Notes under the pieces: generated by a model
Databases searched by the model: none
Seen by the model: only the letters and a program-made list of their open reading frames with translations
What the model was told of the DNA's origin: nothing
Assembly (NCBI GenBank): GCA_944384295.1
Contig: CALWSU010000004.1
Coordinates: forward strand, 41,203 to 105,202
DNA from: an uncultured Lachnospiraceae bacterium
GTDB lineage: Bacteria; Bacillota; Clostridia; Lachnospirales; Anaerotignaceae
DNA length: 64,000 nt
Direction of reading: 5' to 3'
In this document: positions 42,414 to 51,884 of the stretch, in pieces
Layout of the letters: each line of letters opens with the position of its first letter
Position numbering within the stretch: position 1 is the stretch's first letter
Translations under genes and position numbers: made by a program

Positions 42414-43955
42414 TTATTCTGTAGTTTGTGCATCTTCCTGCGCCATAGCCGGTTCTGCTTTCTTGGTGCCTACTGTTACATAATCTGCCGCCGCACGATA
42501 GGAAGAAGAACTAAACCATTCACGACTTACCTGCGCACCATTTTCATATACTATCTTGTATACGCTTACCTTTGCGCCTGTTCTGCCGCGAGAAGTCACA
42601 ACACGTTCTCCCTCTGCCATATTGGGGTCTTCTGTCACAACTTCTGCCGGCTTTGGTACGGTTTCTTCATATACTGTTTCATACGATACAGAATGTCCGC
42701 TAGAATGTGTTTCCTCGCCGTAAATATTCATCACCAAATTCCCCCCGCTTGCATAGGCTTCTATGTAAATCGGATATGGCGTATTATTCTTAAATTTCAA
42801 ATCTTTATAAGTGCCCGCAACTGCGGCATCACGTCCCAAAGGCACATAACCGACCGTCATAGAATGGGGGTGGCGTTCCACGATTTCTAATTCTGCCATG
42901 ATAGCTGCATTATATAATGTCGTAGTAACCTGACATACCCCGCCTGCGACACCGCTTTCCACTTTCCCATTATTATATATTGCAGCATCGGTATAGCCAC
43001 CTGCATATGTCTGAGGACCTAAGTTTTCATTTGCGGAGAAGGTTTCTCCTGGTGCTATTACAGTACCATTGATATAATTACAGCCTACTGCCAAATTTTT
43101 ATTACGGTTCGGGTCACTCATGGTATATGTGGTCTTAAAGCTGCCAATCAAGTCTTTGACATGTCCATTTGCTTCTGCGGTAATGGTTGGTTCTTGTACG
43201 TCCGCTACAATCTGTGCGGTACCACTGGTATGACTTTCCATCACTTGTACTGCATTTTGCAGTGTTTGTTCCCGGTTCATCACGCGTCCGCTTTGTTCTG
43301 GAGTGACCACAAAAGTCCCATTTTGTCGACTCAAAGTACTATCTACTGCATCTCTATTGAACTGGGTTGCAATTTCATCTAATTTTGTCCCAAGCAAATC
43401 TTGATTATAGGAATATTCCAACTCAATATTGATGTTATCTTTGAGCAAAGTTTTCCCGACTTGATAATTTTCCTCCTCTGTGCCGCTGCGTCCAGTTTGA
43501 TATGCCTGTTCTACCGCTTCTGCCAGATGATACCCTGCCTCTAAATCTGCAAAAGTATACTCCCAAGTTTCTTGCTCATATTGCAATGTCAGTTTTTCTC
43601 CTTGTGCGTCATATTTTTGCTGCAAGATTGCCAAAGCTTCTTCTTGGCTTTTGCCGGTCATATCTATACCATCAATGCTGACATTTTGATAAATCCCTTC
43701 TGCTGCCAAAAGTTCTTTGATTTGATGTCTTTGGTACATAGCATATGCGAAAAAACCACCTCCGGCAATCAGCACCGCCAACAGCACCACGACCAAAACT
43801 TTTCTTTTGGCTGCGTTTGTTTCCTGCTTTCGTTTTTGTCTTACGCCCGTTGTTTCTTCCAAGATTACCCCAACTTTCTTTCTGCCTCTCTCTAACACTA
43901 TGCCGTTACTTTCTTTTTTTGTACCAAAAATACGGCTTGCTTCATAAAAATACAT
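42414..43955 (-). CDS. VanW family membrane-anchored protein with G5-like domain
   Basis: A 513-residue protein anchored by one span near 52-73 (VLVVVLLAVLIAGGGFFAYAM) with the rest outside. The external part has peptidoglycan-binding-like repeats (GIYQNVSIDGIDMTGKSQEEALAILQQKY; a second copy after 215), then VanW (NLAVGCNYINGTVIAPGETF ... GGVCQVTTTLYNAAIMAELEIVERHPHSMTV), and a G5-like tail (TEDPNMAEGERVVTSRGRTGAKVSVYKIVYENG). VanW proteins occur in glycopeptide-resistance clusters and widely in Gram-positives; function is unknown. The start is uncertain because no good ribosome site precedes this ATG; a downstream GTG or TTG is possible. Confidence 0.88.
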   Translation of the reverse strand: MYFYEASRIFGTKKESNGIVLERGRKKVGVILEETTGVRQKRKQETNAAKRKVLVVVLLAVLIAGGGFFAYAMYQRHQIKELLAAEGIYQNVSIDGIDMTGKSQEEALAILQQKYDAQGEKLTLQYEQETWEYTFADLEAGYHLAEAVEQAYQTGRSGTEEENYQVGKTLLKDNINIELEYSYNQDLLGTKLDEIATQFNRDAVDSTLSRQNGTFVVTPEQSGRVMNREQTLQNAVQVMESHTSGTAQIVADVQEPTITAEANGHVKDLIGSFKTTYTMSDPNRNKNLAVGCNYINGTVIAPGETFSANENLGPQTYAGGYTDAAIYNNGKVESGVAGGVCQVTTTLYNAAIMAELEIVERHPHSMTVGYVPLGRDAAVAGTYKDLKFKNNTPYPIYIEAYASGGNLVMNIYGEETHSSGHSVSYETVYEETVPKPAEVVTEDPNMAEGERVVTSRGRTGAKVSVYKIVYENGAQVSREWFSSSSYRAAADYVTVGTKKAEPAMAQEDAQTTE

Positions 43956-44076
43956 ACTTTGTCAGTTTATGACAAAACATACTTTCTATATCATAGCGAA
44001 ACCCTATAAAAAAAACAATATCAATTCTAATAAATTTCCTTACATTTTTATTACATGCTTATGGCATTTATGCGCA

Positions 44077-44133
44077 AAGAAAAAGCAGGAAGCTAGAAAC
44101 CGCTGATTTTATCAGCAATTTTGAACTTCCTGC
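44077..44133 (-). terminator. terminator of the seven-gene envelope operon
   Basis: On the minus strand GCAGGAAG ... CTTCCTGC with an inner GCTGAT/ATCAGC stem, followed by TTTTTCTTT. Confidence 0.85.
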
Positions 44134-44204
44134 TAGATTGACATATTACATTTTTGGAAAAAATTTCTTTTTTTTCAAAAATATCGTTTATCTGCATACT
44201 GTAT

Positions 44205-46955
44205 TTATCTGCCACGCCGTTTCTTAGCCGCTGTCAATTTTTGCGCGGTACTGTTTGCTGTATCTTTCGATTCTTGTTTCTGTTGTGGCGTTTTCTGTTC
44301 TGCATGCTTTTGTGTTGTTTTCTTTTGTGCAGTTTTCTTTTCTGGCTTTGGCTGCGATGCTTTTACCTGTTTTTCCTGTTTTGCCTGTGCTTTTGCATAG
44401 GCACGTTGTTCCAGATATACCAAAGGCGCTGGGAAACGTCGTAATGCAATATCCAACAGCAACAAAACCATACATGCCAACAAAAGCGGAATCTGCAATT
44501 GTTTTTGTGTTTGTGCCGCATCTGCTTTGGCATCAAACACCATCGTGCCATCTGTTAACACACGTCCGCCTGTACTTTCTGCAATCTGTGTCAAAAGCTG
44601 CAAGCCATTGATACGACTTGTCATATCATATTCTTTTGCATAAGAGATATGGAATCCTGTTTGCACCTGACTTTCGGTATCTCCACGTGTAATATTGACA
44701 TTCGCAATATATGCGCCTTCTTGCGCCGTTTCCATCGTGCCTTCAAAAATGCCTGGTGCCGTTTCCATTAAGTCTACATCATATGTCTGATGTGCGTTAT
44801 CGACCACTTGTACTGCAACTTTTGATACTTCCGCATCAAATGGCATTTCCAAGCGCAATTGGCTTTCTGATTCGCCTGCTTCTGCACTGAGGCGTACGTC
44901 TTCATTGCTTTGCGTTTTCATCATCCAAGAAGCCGCATTGCGCAATATTGCTACGCCTTCTTCTGTTGCCAACCAGCCTTGTGTCCATTGTCCTTGTGCA
45001 TCTGGTGTCCATGCAACTGCACGTCCCAAACCATATTGCCAACCAGCCAATATGGGCTCATCTAAATCACTGACCAACGCGACTTCTGCACGACTTTTTG
45101 CCGTTGTACTGATATACCCATCTAACATAGGCAATGCTTCCACACCGTCCAACATCACAGAAGCATCTTGTGCAGTGGGATAAAAGCTACGGTTATTGAT
45201 ATATTCTCTGCTTGCCATATCCAATTCTTTGGCAAAGATTTCGGGTAAATCGGTAAATTCATCAGTAAAGTAATATCTGCCGCCACCTTCTTCTGCCAGC
45301 CATTGCATCAATTGGGTATCAGCATCACTGCCAACTGCAATGGTAGATAATGTAATATTTTGCTCTCGCATCGTACGCAGCAAATTTTCATAGCCGTTGC
45401 GTTCTGCCTGCCCATCTGTCAAAAGCAAGATATGTTTTTGCTTTGTATCCTCTGCTTGCAGACCTTCCAATGCCAATTGCAAAGCAGGTAAAATACTGGT
45501 ACCGCCGCCAATCTGCATACTACCGATTTTTTGTGTCAAATTTACTTTATTCTCTTGTACCGATTGTGGTTCTGCCACCCATTCTGCCAAAGAGTCAAAC
45601 CCAACTACCCCAACACGGTCATTTGGTCCAAAATTATCTAAACTACGAATTGCAGCTTCTTTTGCCATCTCGATACGTGTAACACCATATTTTCCTTCCG
45701 ACATACTGCCAGAACGGTCGATGACCATAATCATGGTCAAATCGCCTTCTTCTTCCTGCGTTTCCAATTCCATATCCACAGGCAGCATATCTGCCAACAT
45801 AGTATCATCATAGCCGCCCAGCGCATATGTATTTTCACCACCGCTGACCAAAAGCCCGCCGCCTAATGTACGAACATATACCTCTAACGCCTCATCAAAG
45901 CCATCGGGTAATTCTCTAGCATCTACATTTGCCAATATCACACCATCATATGCCGCCAAGCGGTCGGTATCTACAGGCGCCGCAGAGGCATCAATACGTG
46001 TGACTTGAAATTTACTGAACAACATGCTTTCCCATTCTCTGCCGGCGTCCTCTTGTTCGATAATCAGCATTTGTGGTACATCTGTAATATAGGTATAACC
46101 ATAAATACGATTATTTTCTTTCATGGTATCCTGTTCTGGTGTAATTTCCGCGCGATATGTCACATGTCCGCCTTGTTCTGCCAAGTCAGAAAATACCACT
46201 CTGTTTTCACCTGTACGCACGTCAATATCCTCTTGCGCAATCATGGTATCTTCGCGATACAAGCGCACTTGTGCTGTCGTATCTACATTGGAATCAATGC
46301 GTACTGCCAATTCATAACGTACATTTTTATTGATGCGTTCTGCAATTTCTAAATCTGTAATTTGCACTTCTGGTGTATCTGCCAATTCCAATGCAAACAC
46401 ATCTACCACAATCCCTTGTGATGCCAGTGCTTTTGCTTGTTGCAGACTGTCAGAAATGGTTTCGTTCCCATCAGATACCAGCACAACACGTCGTCCAGTA
46501 TCACTAGGCAATAAAGAAGCCGCCATTTCTAAACCGCCTGCCATATCAGTTGCCGTTTTATCCACTTCTGCCAATCTGCCAGCTGCTGCATTGGTTTCTA
46601 ATTGGGGCATCTGCTCCACCATAGCATGTCTGCCAAACGACAATACACCAATGGCGTCTTGTTCTGTTTTTGCGGCTTCTGCTTCCTGCAAAAATGTCTG
46701 TATGACTTCGTCTTGTCCCTGTATACTGTCTGAAGCGTCTACTGCAAAAATGGTGGTTGTAATATCCGACTGCATCTGATAAATGGGGTTTGCCATTGCC
46801 AATATCAAAAGTGTACATAGCAGCACACGCATTGCCGTAAGCAGTTTTTGGCGCAATTTTGATACAAAACGCCCTTTGTATCCTATCCATATCACGACTG
46901 CCAATACTGGCAGAAGCAATACAAGATACCATATCTGTTGAAACTCAAACTTCAC
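44205..46955 (-). CDS. large membrane protein with two VWA domains and an amidotransferase-like fold
   Basis: A 916-residue protein. Two N-terminal spans (about 8-26, 38-56) precede a VWA domain with a MIDAS D73-A-S75-D-S77 and VSDGNE near 160. A Rossmann-like segment near 290-395 (AAYDGVILANVDARELP, GGGLLVSGGENTYALGG) resembles class I amidotransferase folds. A second VWA domain begins with D413-R-S415-G-S417 (VIDRSGSMSEG) with GGTSILPAL and LLTDGQ. The protein ends with one span near 835-853 and a Lys/Gln-rich cytosolic tail of about 70 residues. Metal-dependent adhesion to protein partners is expected of VWA. Its start overlaps the BatA-like gene by 11 bases. Confidence 0.85.
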   Translation of the reverse strand: MKFEFQQIWYLVLLLPVLAVVIWIGYKGRFVSKLRQKLLTAMRVLLCTLLILAMANPIYQMQSDITTTIFAVDASDSIQGQDEVIQTFLQEAEAAKTEQDAIGVLSFGRHAMVEQMPQLETNAAAGRLAEVDKTATDMAGGLEMAASLLPSDTGRRVVLVSDGNETISDSLQQAKALASQGIVVDVFALELADTPEVQITDLEIAERINKNVRYELAVRIDSNVDTTAQVRLYREDTMIAQEDIDVRTGENRVVFSDLAEQGGHVTYRAEITPEQDTMKENNRIYGYTYITDVPQMLIIEQEDAGREWESMLFSKFQVTRIDASAAPVDTDRLAAYDGVILANVDARELPDGFDEALEVYVRTLGGGLLVSGGENTYALGGYDDTMLADMLPVDMELETQEEEGDLTMIMVIDRSGSMSEGKYGVTRIEMAKEAAIRSLDNFGPNDRVGVVGFDSLAEWVAEPQSVQENKVNLTQKIGSMQIGGGTSILPALQLALEGLQAEDTKQKHILLLTDGQAERNGYENLLRTMREQNITLSTIAVGSDADTQLMQWLAEEGGGRYYFTDEFTDLPEIFAKELDMASREYINNRSFYPTAQDASVMLDGVEALPMLDGYISTTAKSRAEVALVSDLDEPILAGWQYGLGRAVAWTPDAQGQWTQGWLATEEGVAILRNAASWMMKTQSNEDVRLSAEAGESESQLRLEMPFDAEVSKVAVQVVDNAHQTYDVDLMETAPGIFEGTMETAQEGAYIANVNITRGDTESQVQTGFHISYAKEYDMTSRINGLQLLTQIAESTGGRVLTDGTMVFDAKADAAQTQKQLQIPLLLACMVLLLLDIALRRFPAPLVYLEQRAYAKAQAKQEKQVKASQPKPEKKTAQKKTTQKHAEQKTPQQKQESKDTANSTAQKLTAAKKRRGR

Positions 46956-48744
46956 GGCAATTCACCCGCCATTCTATCAATAATACCACCAAAAGCAACA
47001 GCAATGCCAAACCTGCAATACTACGTCCTGCACGTATGGTTTTTACTTCCTGCGTCTGTGTACCTGCCTCACCTTGTTCTCTCAAATCCGATTCTTCCAA
47101 AGTTTTTGGATTGACACCAAACGGTGTTTCTCGTACTGCGCCGGTTGCGTCCGTTTCTCGCAAGAGATACAAACCAGCCGTTTTGGTATCGGTCAATACC
47201 TGTGCTGGGAATGGTGGTGCAATCGCAATTTCTGTACCTGCTGCTGTTTGCACGACAGCCTGCTGTGTCGAAGGCTGCAAATCAAAAGACACGGTTTGTC
47301 CTGCTTCTGCTTGTGACAAGCCCGCCGCATTTTCTGGGAAATACCATTCGATTAAATCATACAATAAAATCGGAAAGCCTGCTTGCAGCGGAAAATCACT
47401 TTTATGTAAATCAAAGCCAAGCGCAGCAATCTTTTGTCCATTATATTCTCCATACAGCCCTAATGTTTGTCCTTCTGCGCGTAAAAAAGTCTGTCCCCAA
47501 TCTGCGGAAAGAGGCGTTCCTTCTTGTAGCGCAAAAGAAATACCACCTGTATTTTCCAACAATGTATCATCTACACCACGTACTGTATCACTAAAAGTGC
47601 GTGTTTCTCCAACCTGTATCAAAGACTGTTCCTGTGAAGGCTGCAAAAACAAGATATGTCCATCTGTTGGCAATGTATCCGGCATCACGCCATCAAAGAT
47701 ATATAATCCATAGCCAGAAAGTTCTTGTTCTTCTGCGCTTTGGGTGGTATATACTTGCACTTTTGGCTGCAAAGCTAAGGCTTTTTCCAAAAATACATTC
47801 CCTGCACCTACCAAAAGCACTTTTTGTGTATCACTGACTGCCAATCCTTCATATCTTGCATCGTCCAATGGCAATACATCTTTTGGAGATAACCGCACTT
47901 CCAATGTTTTGGCTTCTTGGGGTACCGCTTGAAATACCACACTGGTATCTGCATTTGCGGTCAGTTGCACCGTTTGTGTATCAAATGCCACACCATCTGT
48001 ATACAGTGTCACTTGTTTTTCGACATTGTTTTCTCCAAAATGATGTACTTGTGTCATGACATACAGACCATCGTCCTGTATTCTATGAGAAAGCATTGTC
48101 ACAGCACTATTTTCTGCTGACATGCCATATACTTCCTCAATGGGAGACAATGCTTCTAAATTGCCGTATTGGTCTGTATATAATGCCGCTTGTGCGTCCA
48201 GTTTTTCACATTCTGCTGTCATAATTTGACTTGCTTTTTCCCAATCCACGCTGCCTGCTGTGGGTTGGGCTTCGTCTAACAAGCGCAGCAAACGGCTTTT
48301 TTCCCCATCACTTACCGCCAAATATGGTTGGTCTGTCAAAATCACAAGCGAAAAAGAAGCGGTTGGCGCTGCTTGTTCCACCATGCGTTGTATGTCCTTT
48401 TTTGCCGCTGCAAAACGGGTCGGGCTTTCATCGGTTGCCTGCATACTCAAAGAACAATCCAACGCCAACACATAATTTTGTGACTGCATATCACTTGCTA
48501 CAAATGGTCCTGAAATTGCCAAAGCCAGCAAGGCTGCCGCTGCCAATTGTAAGAACAAAAGCAAGCTTTTTTTCAATTTCTGCCATGGCTGCATTGCCTT
48601 TGTCTGTACAAAGACTTTATCCCACAAAAATAAACTTGGGATTTGTTTTTCTTTATATTTTTGTTTGAGCAAATACATCAGCACAATCAGCGACACGCCG
48701 CCCGCCAATGTCGCCAGCCCCAAAATGGGGTGCAAAAACTGCAT
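46945..48744 (-). CDS. BatA/VWA family membrane protein
   Basis: A 599-residue protein with the BatA N-terminus: FLHPILGLATLAGGVSLIVLMYLLKQK, then IPSLFLWDKV and a second span (LLLFLQLAAAALLALAI). A VWA domain follows with the MIDAS D-C-S-L-S in LALDCSLSMQA. The central part is a large external region with a Rossmann-like strand pattern (YGLYIFDGVMPDTLPTDGHILFL). A C-terminal span (IAGLALLLLLVVLLIEW) ends it. The start is the second ATG, 8 bases after AGGAGG; the first ATG is only 2 bases from it. Bat proteins usually work with a MoxR ATPase and a DUF58 protein, neither of which is in this window. Confidence 0.85.
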   Translation of the reverse strand: MQFLHPILGLATLAGGVSLIVLMYLLKQKYKEKQIPSLFLWDKVFVQTKAMQPWQKLKKSLLLFLQLAAAALLALAISGPFVASDMQSQNYVLALDCSLSMQATDESPTRFAAAKKDIQRMVEQAAPTASFSLVILTDQPYLAVSDGEKSRLLRLLDEAQPTAGSVDWEKASQIMTAECEKLDAQAALYTDQYGNLEALSPIEEVYGMSAENSAVTMLSHRIQDDGLYVMTQVHHFGENNVEKQVTLYTDGVAFDTQTVQLTANADTSVVFQAVPQEAKTLEVRLSPKDVLPLDDARYEGLAVSDTQKVLLVGAGNVFLEKALALQPKVQVYTTQSAEEQELSGYGLYIFDGVMPDTLPTDGHILFLQPSQEQSLIQVGETRTFSDTVRGVDDTLLENTGGISFALQEGTPLSADWGQTFLRAEGQTLGLYGEYNGQKIAALGFDLHKSDFPLQAGFPILLYDLIEWYFPENAAGLSQAEAGQTVSFDLQPSTQQAVVQTAAGTEIAIAPPFPAQVLTDTKTAGLYLLRETDATGAVRETPFGVNPKTLEESDLREQGEAGTQTQEVKTIRAGRSIAGLALLLLLVVLLIEWRVNCREV

Positions 48745-48785
48745 CTGCATTTCCTCCTTTCTCCTTGTCTGCTTGGTCTACTTGC

Positions 48786-49355
48786 TTACTGCCCAAGCGC
48801 GCATAAATACTGTTCGACTTCCTCCGGCACTTGATACACCGCAGTAAAATTTTCTTTTGGAATCACAATATCCATATATTTTGTCATGCTTTCCAAAATT
48901 TGCAAAGATACATATCCATCTGCATACACAGTCATTTTTGCAATTTTATAATTTGTATTGGATACGGTATCGCCCAATTGTACAGTGGCATCTTGTCTGA
49001 GGTCAAAGCTTACTTTCTCTTGCAAACCTTCTGGAAGTTGGGTTTGTTTTTGCCATTTTGATACCTGCAAATTTTCTATAAAAGTATTGGTATCTTCCGC
49101 AACCGTACCATCGTTAAAATATATTGTCAATTTTTTATCTTCTGCGGTTTGTGGTTGAAAAATATCTTGTGCCCAATCAATTTTGGACATTTCTTCTGCA
49201 ATTGCAGTTTGTGCCTGATTCCATACTTCTCCGGCTTGTTCTATTGCCGCACCTGTTTCCTGTTTGATTTGCTCTTGTTGTTCGGGTGTCAAACTGGAAC
49301 AGCCACAAAGCCCCAAAACTACCATAGAAACCACTGCTATTTTTTTACCATACAT
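48786..49355 (-). CDS. unrecognised lipoprotein of the envelope operon
   Basis: A 189-residue lipoprotein: hydrophobic signal (IAVVSMVVLGL) and lipobox GLCGC, with the lipidated Cys near residue 19. A Gln/Glu-rich helix follows (PEQQEQIKQETGAAIEQAGEV), then a beta-rich half with two related parts (KKLTIYFNDGTVAEDTNTFIEN and MTVYADGYVSLQILESMTKY). No family recognised. AGGAGG precedes the ATG at 10 bases. It lies between the coiled-coil gene and the BatA-like gene with gaps of 18 and 41 bases, so it belongs to the same transcript. Confidence 0.78.
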   Translation of the reverse strand: MYGKKIAVVSMVVLGLCGCSSLTPEQQEQIKQETGAAIEQAGEVWNQAQTAIAEEMSKIDWAQDIFQPQTAEDKKLTIYFNDGTVAEDTNTFIENLQVSKWQKQTQLPEGLQEKVSFDLRQDATVQLGDTVSNTNYKIAKMTVYADGYVSLQILESMTKYMDIVIPKENFTAVYQVPEEVEQYLCALGQ

Positions 49356-49373
49356 CAAATATACGCCTCCTTA

Positions 49374-50939
49374 TCAGCGTTCCAATGTAGAAAAATAATC
49401 AGAAACCAATTCTCTCATACCATATGGCACATCACTATTATCCATTTGACGAATGGCTTCGTCCCGATACTCTTGGTACACTTGCTCATAAGGCACGCTT
49501 TCGCCTCTTTGTCCTGTGGTTGTACCTTCTGTGGTTGTGGTCTGACCTTCGCCGCTGTCCGTACCACCCAATTCTGCATCATAACCACCTTTATCTGCTG
49601 CACCACGGGTATAAATTTCTTCCGCGTCCACATGTCCTGAGCCTCTGCCATCGCCGCCAGGCTGATTGCCTAAACCAGCTCCCGTTCCACCAGAACCTCC
49701 CTGTGAACCATTTCCGCTTTGTCCGTTCTGTCCATTCTGTCCGTTTTGCCCGTTTTGTCCACTTTGCCCATTCTGTCCGTTTTGTCCATTTTCTCCATTT
49801 TCACCATTATTTTGTGTTTGCTGCGCTTCGCCATTCTGCGCACCCGATTGACTTTGCCCAGATGTACCTTGTCCGCTGCTTTGTCCTACGCCTTCATTCA
49901 TTTTTTGTAAGCCATTGCGTAAACCTGCATTTTGTTGCGCTTGCTGCGATGCTGCATTTCCAAGCTGTTCCAAAGCATCACTTGGGTCTGTTCCATTTTC
50001 TAAAGCATCTTGTAAATCTTGCATTGCTTGCTGCATTTCTTGACTGGTCATGCCCTCCATTGCCTGCTGTAGCTGTGCGGCTAGCTGTTGTTTTTGTGCA
50101 TCTGTCATATTTTGTAATGCATTGGCAAGTTGCTGCATCGCCTGCTCACTTGCGCCTGTATTGCCTTGTGCCAATGTTTGCCCCGCAGGTGCGGTACTTT
50201 CTTGGGTTTGCAATGCGTCCGCCAAATTTTTCAAATCTTCTGAAACACTTTCTTTTTGCAATTGTTTCATTTCTTGCTGGGCTTCTTGTATGGCTTGTTT
50301 TGCCTCGGCTTCTGTTTTCGCCTGTTTCAGTTCCCATTCCAAAGAAGATACCACTTCTTCAAACTGTTTTTGTTCTTCTTTGGTCATATCTTCTTTTACT
50401 TCTTCTTTGATTTGCTCTATTTTATCCAATTGTATTTGGGCATAAAGCGCAACTTCCTGTTCACGCTGTACGGGTACAAATCCAGCAGCCACCAAAAGCA
50501 GCAACATACACAAACCAACAATCGCTACTTTTTTTGGCAATTGCATATGATATTGTTTTGCAAAATTTTCGTGTTTTGCCATTTCCATACCGTCTTCGAC
50601 TGCCAAACGTTCCACTTCGTTTTGTGGTGTACGTTCCAACAATTCCCATGTGGTCACCATACGTTCTTTTGCGCCAAGTGCGTCGGCTGTTTCCATAATT
50701 TCTTTGGGTGTGACACGACGCAGTACAAAACTCCAAAACCATGCCACACAAAAGCCAAGCGCAAATAGACCAATACAATACAGCCAAACATAACGGATTG
50801 CAATCCACTTGGAACAAATCACCAATATTGTAGACAGCAAAGCGGCTGCTGTTTCCAGATATAACAAACGCTTACAAAAACGTTCTGTTGCTAATTTGCG
50901 CCGCAAAGGGCGCAGCAAGCGTAGAAAATCATTCTTCAT
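49374..50939 (-). CDS. membrane protein with Gln-rich coiled coil and NGQ repeat region
   Basis: A 521-residue protein. Two spans near 28-46 and 52-74, a cytosolic segment (RVTPKEIMETADALGAKERMVTTWELLE), a third span near 138-154, then a long external part. The latter starts with a Glu/Gln coiled coil (about 170-350, many Gln, Met, Ala), passes through a low-complexity Asn-Gly-Gln stretch near 378-415, and ends with a conserved-looking cap, PYEQVYQEYRDEAIRQM ... VPYGMRELVSDYFSTL. Such VPxxxRxxVxDYF endings occur in proteins encoded beside VWA/MoxR systems (from memory). Function unknown. Confidence 0.8.
   Translation of the reverse strand: MKNDFLRLLRPLRRKLATERFCKRLLYLETAAALLSTILVICSKWIAIRYVWLYCIGLFALGFCVAWFWSFVLRRVTPKEIMETADALGAKERMVTTWELLERTPQNEVERLAVEDGMEMAKHENFAKQYHMQLPKKVAIVGLCMLLLLVAAGFVPVQREQEVALYAQIQLDKIEQIKEEVKEDMTKEEQKQFEEVVSSLEWELKQAKTEAEAKQAIQEAQQEMKQLQKESVSEDLKNLADALQTQESTAPAGQTLAQGNTGASEQAMQQLANALQNMTDAQKQQLAAQLQQAMEGMTSQEMQQAMQDLQDALENGTDPSDALEQLGNAASQQAQQNAGLRNGLQKMNEGVGQSSGQGTSGQSQSGAQNGEAQQTQNNGENGENGQNGQNGQSGQNGQNGQNGQNGQSGNGSQGGSGGTGAGLGNQPGGDGRGSGHVDAEEIYTRGAADKGGYDAELGGTDSGEGQTTTTEGTTTGQRGESVPYEQVYQEYRDEAIRQMDNSDVPYGMRELVSDYFSTLER
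49711..49810 (-). repeat. tandem short coding repeat (NGQ/NGE units)
   Basis: Imperfect 9-base units, read on the plus strand as TTTTGTCCA/TTCTGTCCG, about ten in a row. They encode NGQNGQNGQSGQNGQ in the coiled-coil protein. Slippage here would lengthen or shorten the linker in steps of three residues. Confidence 0.85.
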
Positions 50940-50981
50940 TGATACGCTCCTTTCCTATGCCAATTTAGATTTCATTGAGAT

Positions 50982-51884
50982 TTATTTTCCTTTGCTTACC
51001 TTTTGTACTTTCTTGCTTTTTACTTTGCTTTCTCGCATAGGATCTATCGCACGTGCTGACAACCAGATAAATAATACTGTGATCACTGCATCAAAACAGA
51101 TATTCAGCAGCCACATATGTTCCGCAGCCCAAACCAATATCGGACCTGTTTGGTCACTATATGCCAATAAACTGCCCGTAATGTTACTGCCCAATTGCGC
51201 ATCAATCATGGAGAAAAAGCCTACTCCTGGATTCGGTAACAATATGACAATCGTGGTCAAAAGTGGCACTTCTCCTTGAAATATCTGATAAGAGGAAAGA
51301 TACACAAATGCCAAAAGCAGCAATGTACCAAAGCATAATACACCAATCACCAAATACATCAGCACAATAGATACAATAGTTTTCTTGAATTTACAAGAAA
51401 AATAAACCGATATTGCACCTACCATACATGCCGAACACAGCACAAATGCCATCAACTGCAATACATGCAGCATAGAGATAGAACCAAAATAAAACGCAAT
51501 CGCAAATACTGGCATGGTGGAAACCACCAAAAGCAGTACATATGCCAAAGAAGACAACATTTTTCCCATCACAATCGAAATAGGACGCATTTTGGTTACC
51601 AAAAGCAAATCTAAAGTTTGCCGTTCTCTTTCGCCACTGATACTACCAGCTGCAATTGCAGGCGCAGTCAACAGCACCAGCCCCATCTGTACAGCTGCCA
51701 AAACCACATACAGATAGACCATCAAAGAAGGGTCAAACGACAAATCATAATTTTGAAACATAGAAACATAGATAAAAAATCCTGCGCCAATGGCTGAAAT
51801 TGCCAAAAATACGACCAGCGCGCCATATGTCTTCCATGTACGCATCGTGGTAATTGCCTCTCTGCGCAATACGGGATTCATCAT
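50982..51884 (-). CDS. ABC-2 type transporter permease
   Basis: A 300-residue membrane protein with six predicted spans. VLRREAITTMRTWKTYGALVVFLAI is the usual N-terminus of ABC-2 permeases, AGSISGERERQTLDLLLVTKMRPISIVMGKMLSSL the diagnostic cytosolic coupling segment, and the C-terminus ends with a short basic tail. Its ATG overlaps the ATPase stop by 4 bases (ATGA). With the ATPase it should form an exporter or a mechanotransmission-type complex. The exported substrate is unknown. Confidence 0.92.
   Translation of the reverse strand: MMNPVLRREAITTMRTWKTYGALVVFLAISAIGAGFFIYVSMFQNYDLSFDPSLMVYLYVVLAAVQMGLVLLTAPAIAAGSISGERERQTLDLLLVTKMRPISIVMGKMLSSLAYVLLLVVSTMPVFAIAFYFGSISMLHVLQLMAFVLCSACMVGAISVYFSCKFKKTIVSIVLMYLVIGVLCFGTLLLLAFVYLSSYQIFQGEVPLLTTIVILLPNPGVGFFSMIDAQLGSNITGSLLAYSDQTGPILVWAAEHMWLLNICFDAVITVLFIWLSARAIDPMRESKVKSKKVQKVSKGK

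Noticed and set aside
46859..47713. Plus-strand ORF of 284 codons opposite the BatA/VWA genes
   Set aside because: Antisense shadow rich in Ser, Cys, Pro and Thr; the minus-strand frames contain clear VWA motifs and good ribosome sites.
49711..49810. Regular short repeats that could suggest a CRISPR array
   Set aside because: Units are 9 bases with no spacers, and they are in frame within a coding sequence.
49424..50410. Plus-strand ORF of 328 codons opposite the coiled-coil gene
   Set aside because: It is an antisense shadow of a Gln/Gly-rich sequence with few stop codons on the other strand. It has no ribosome site and a His/Leu-rich composition unlike real proteins of the window.
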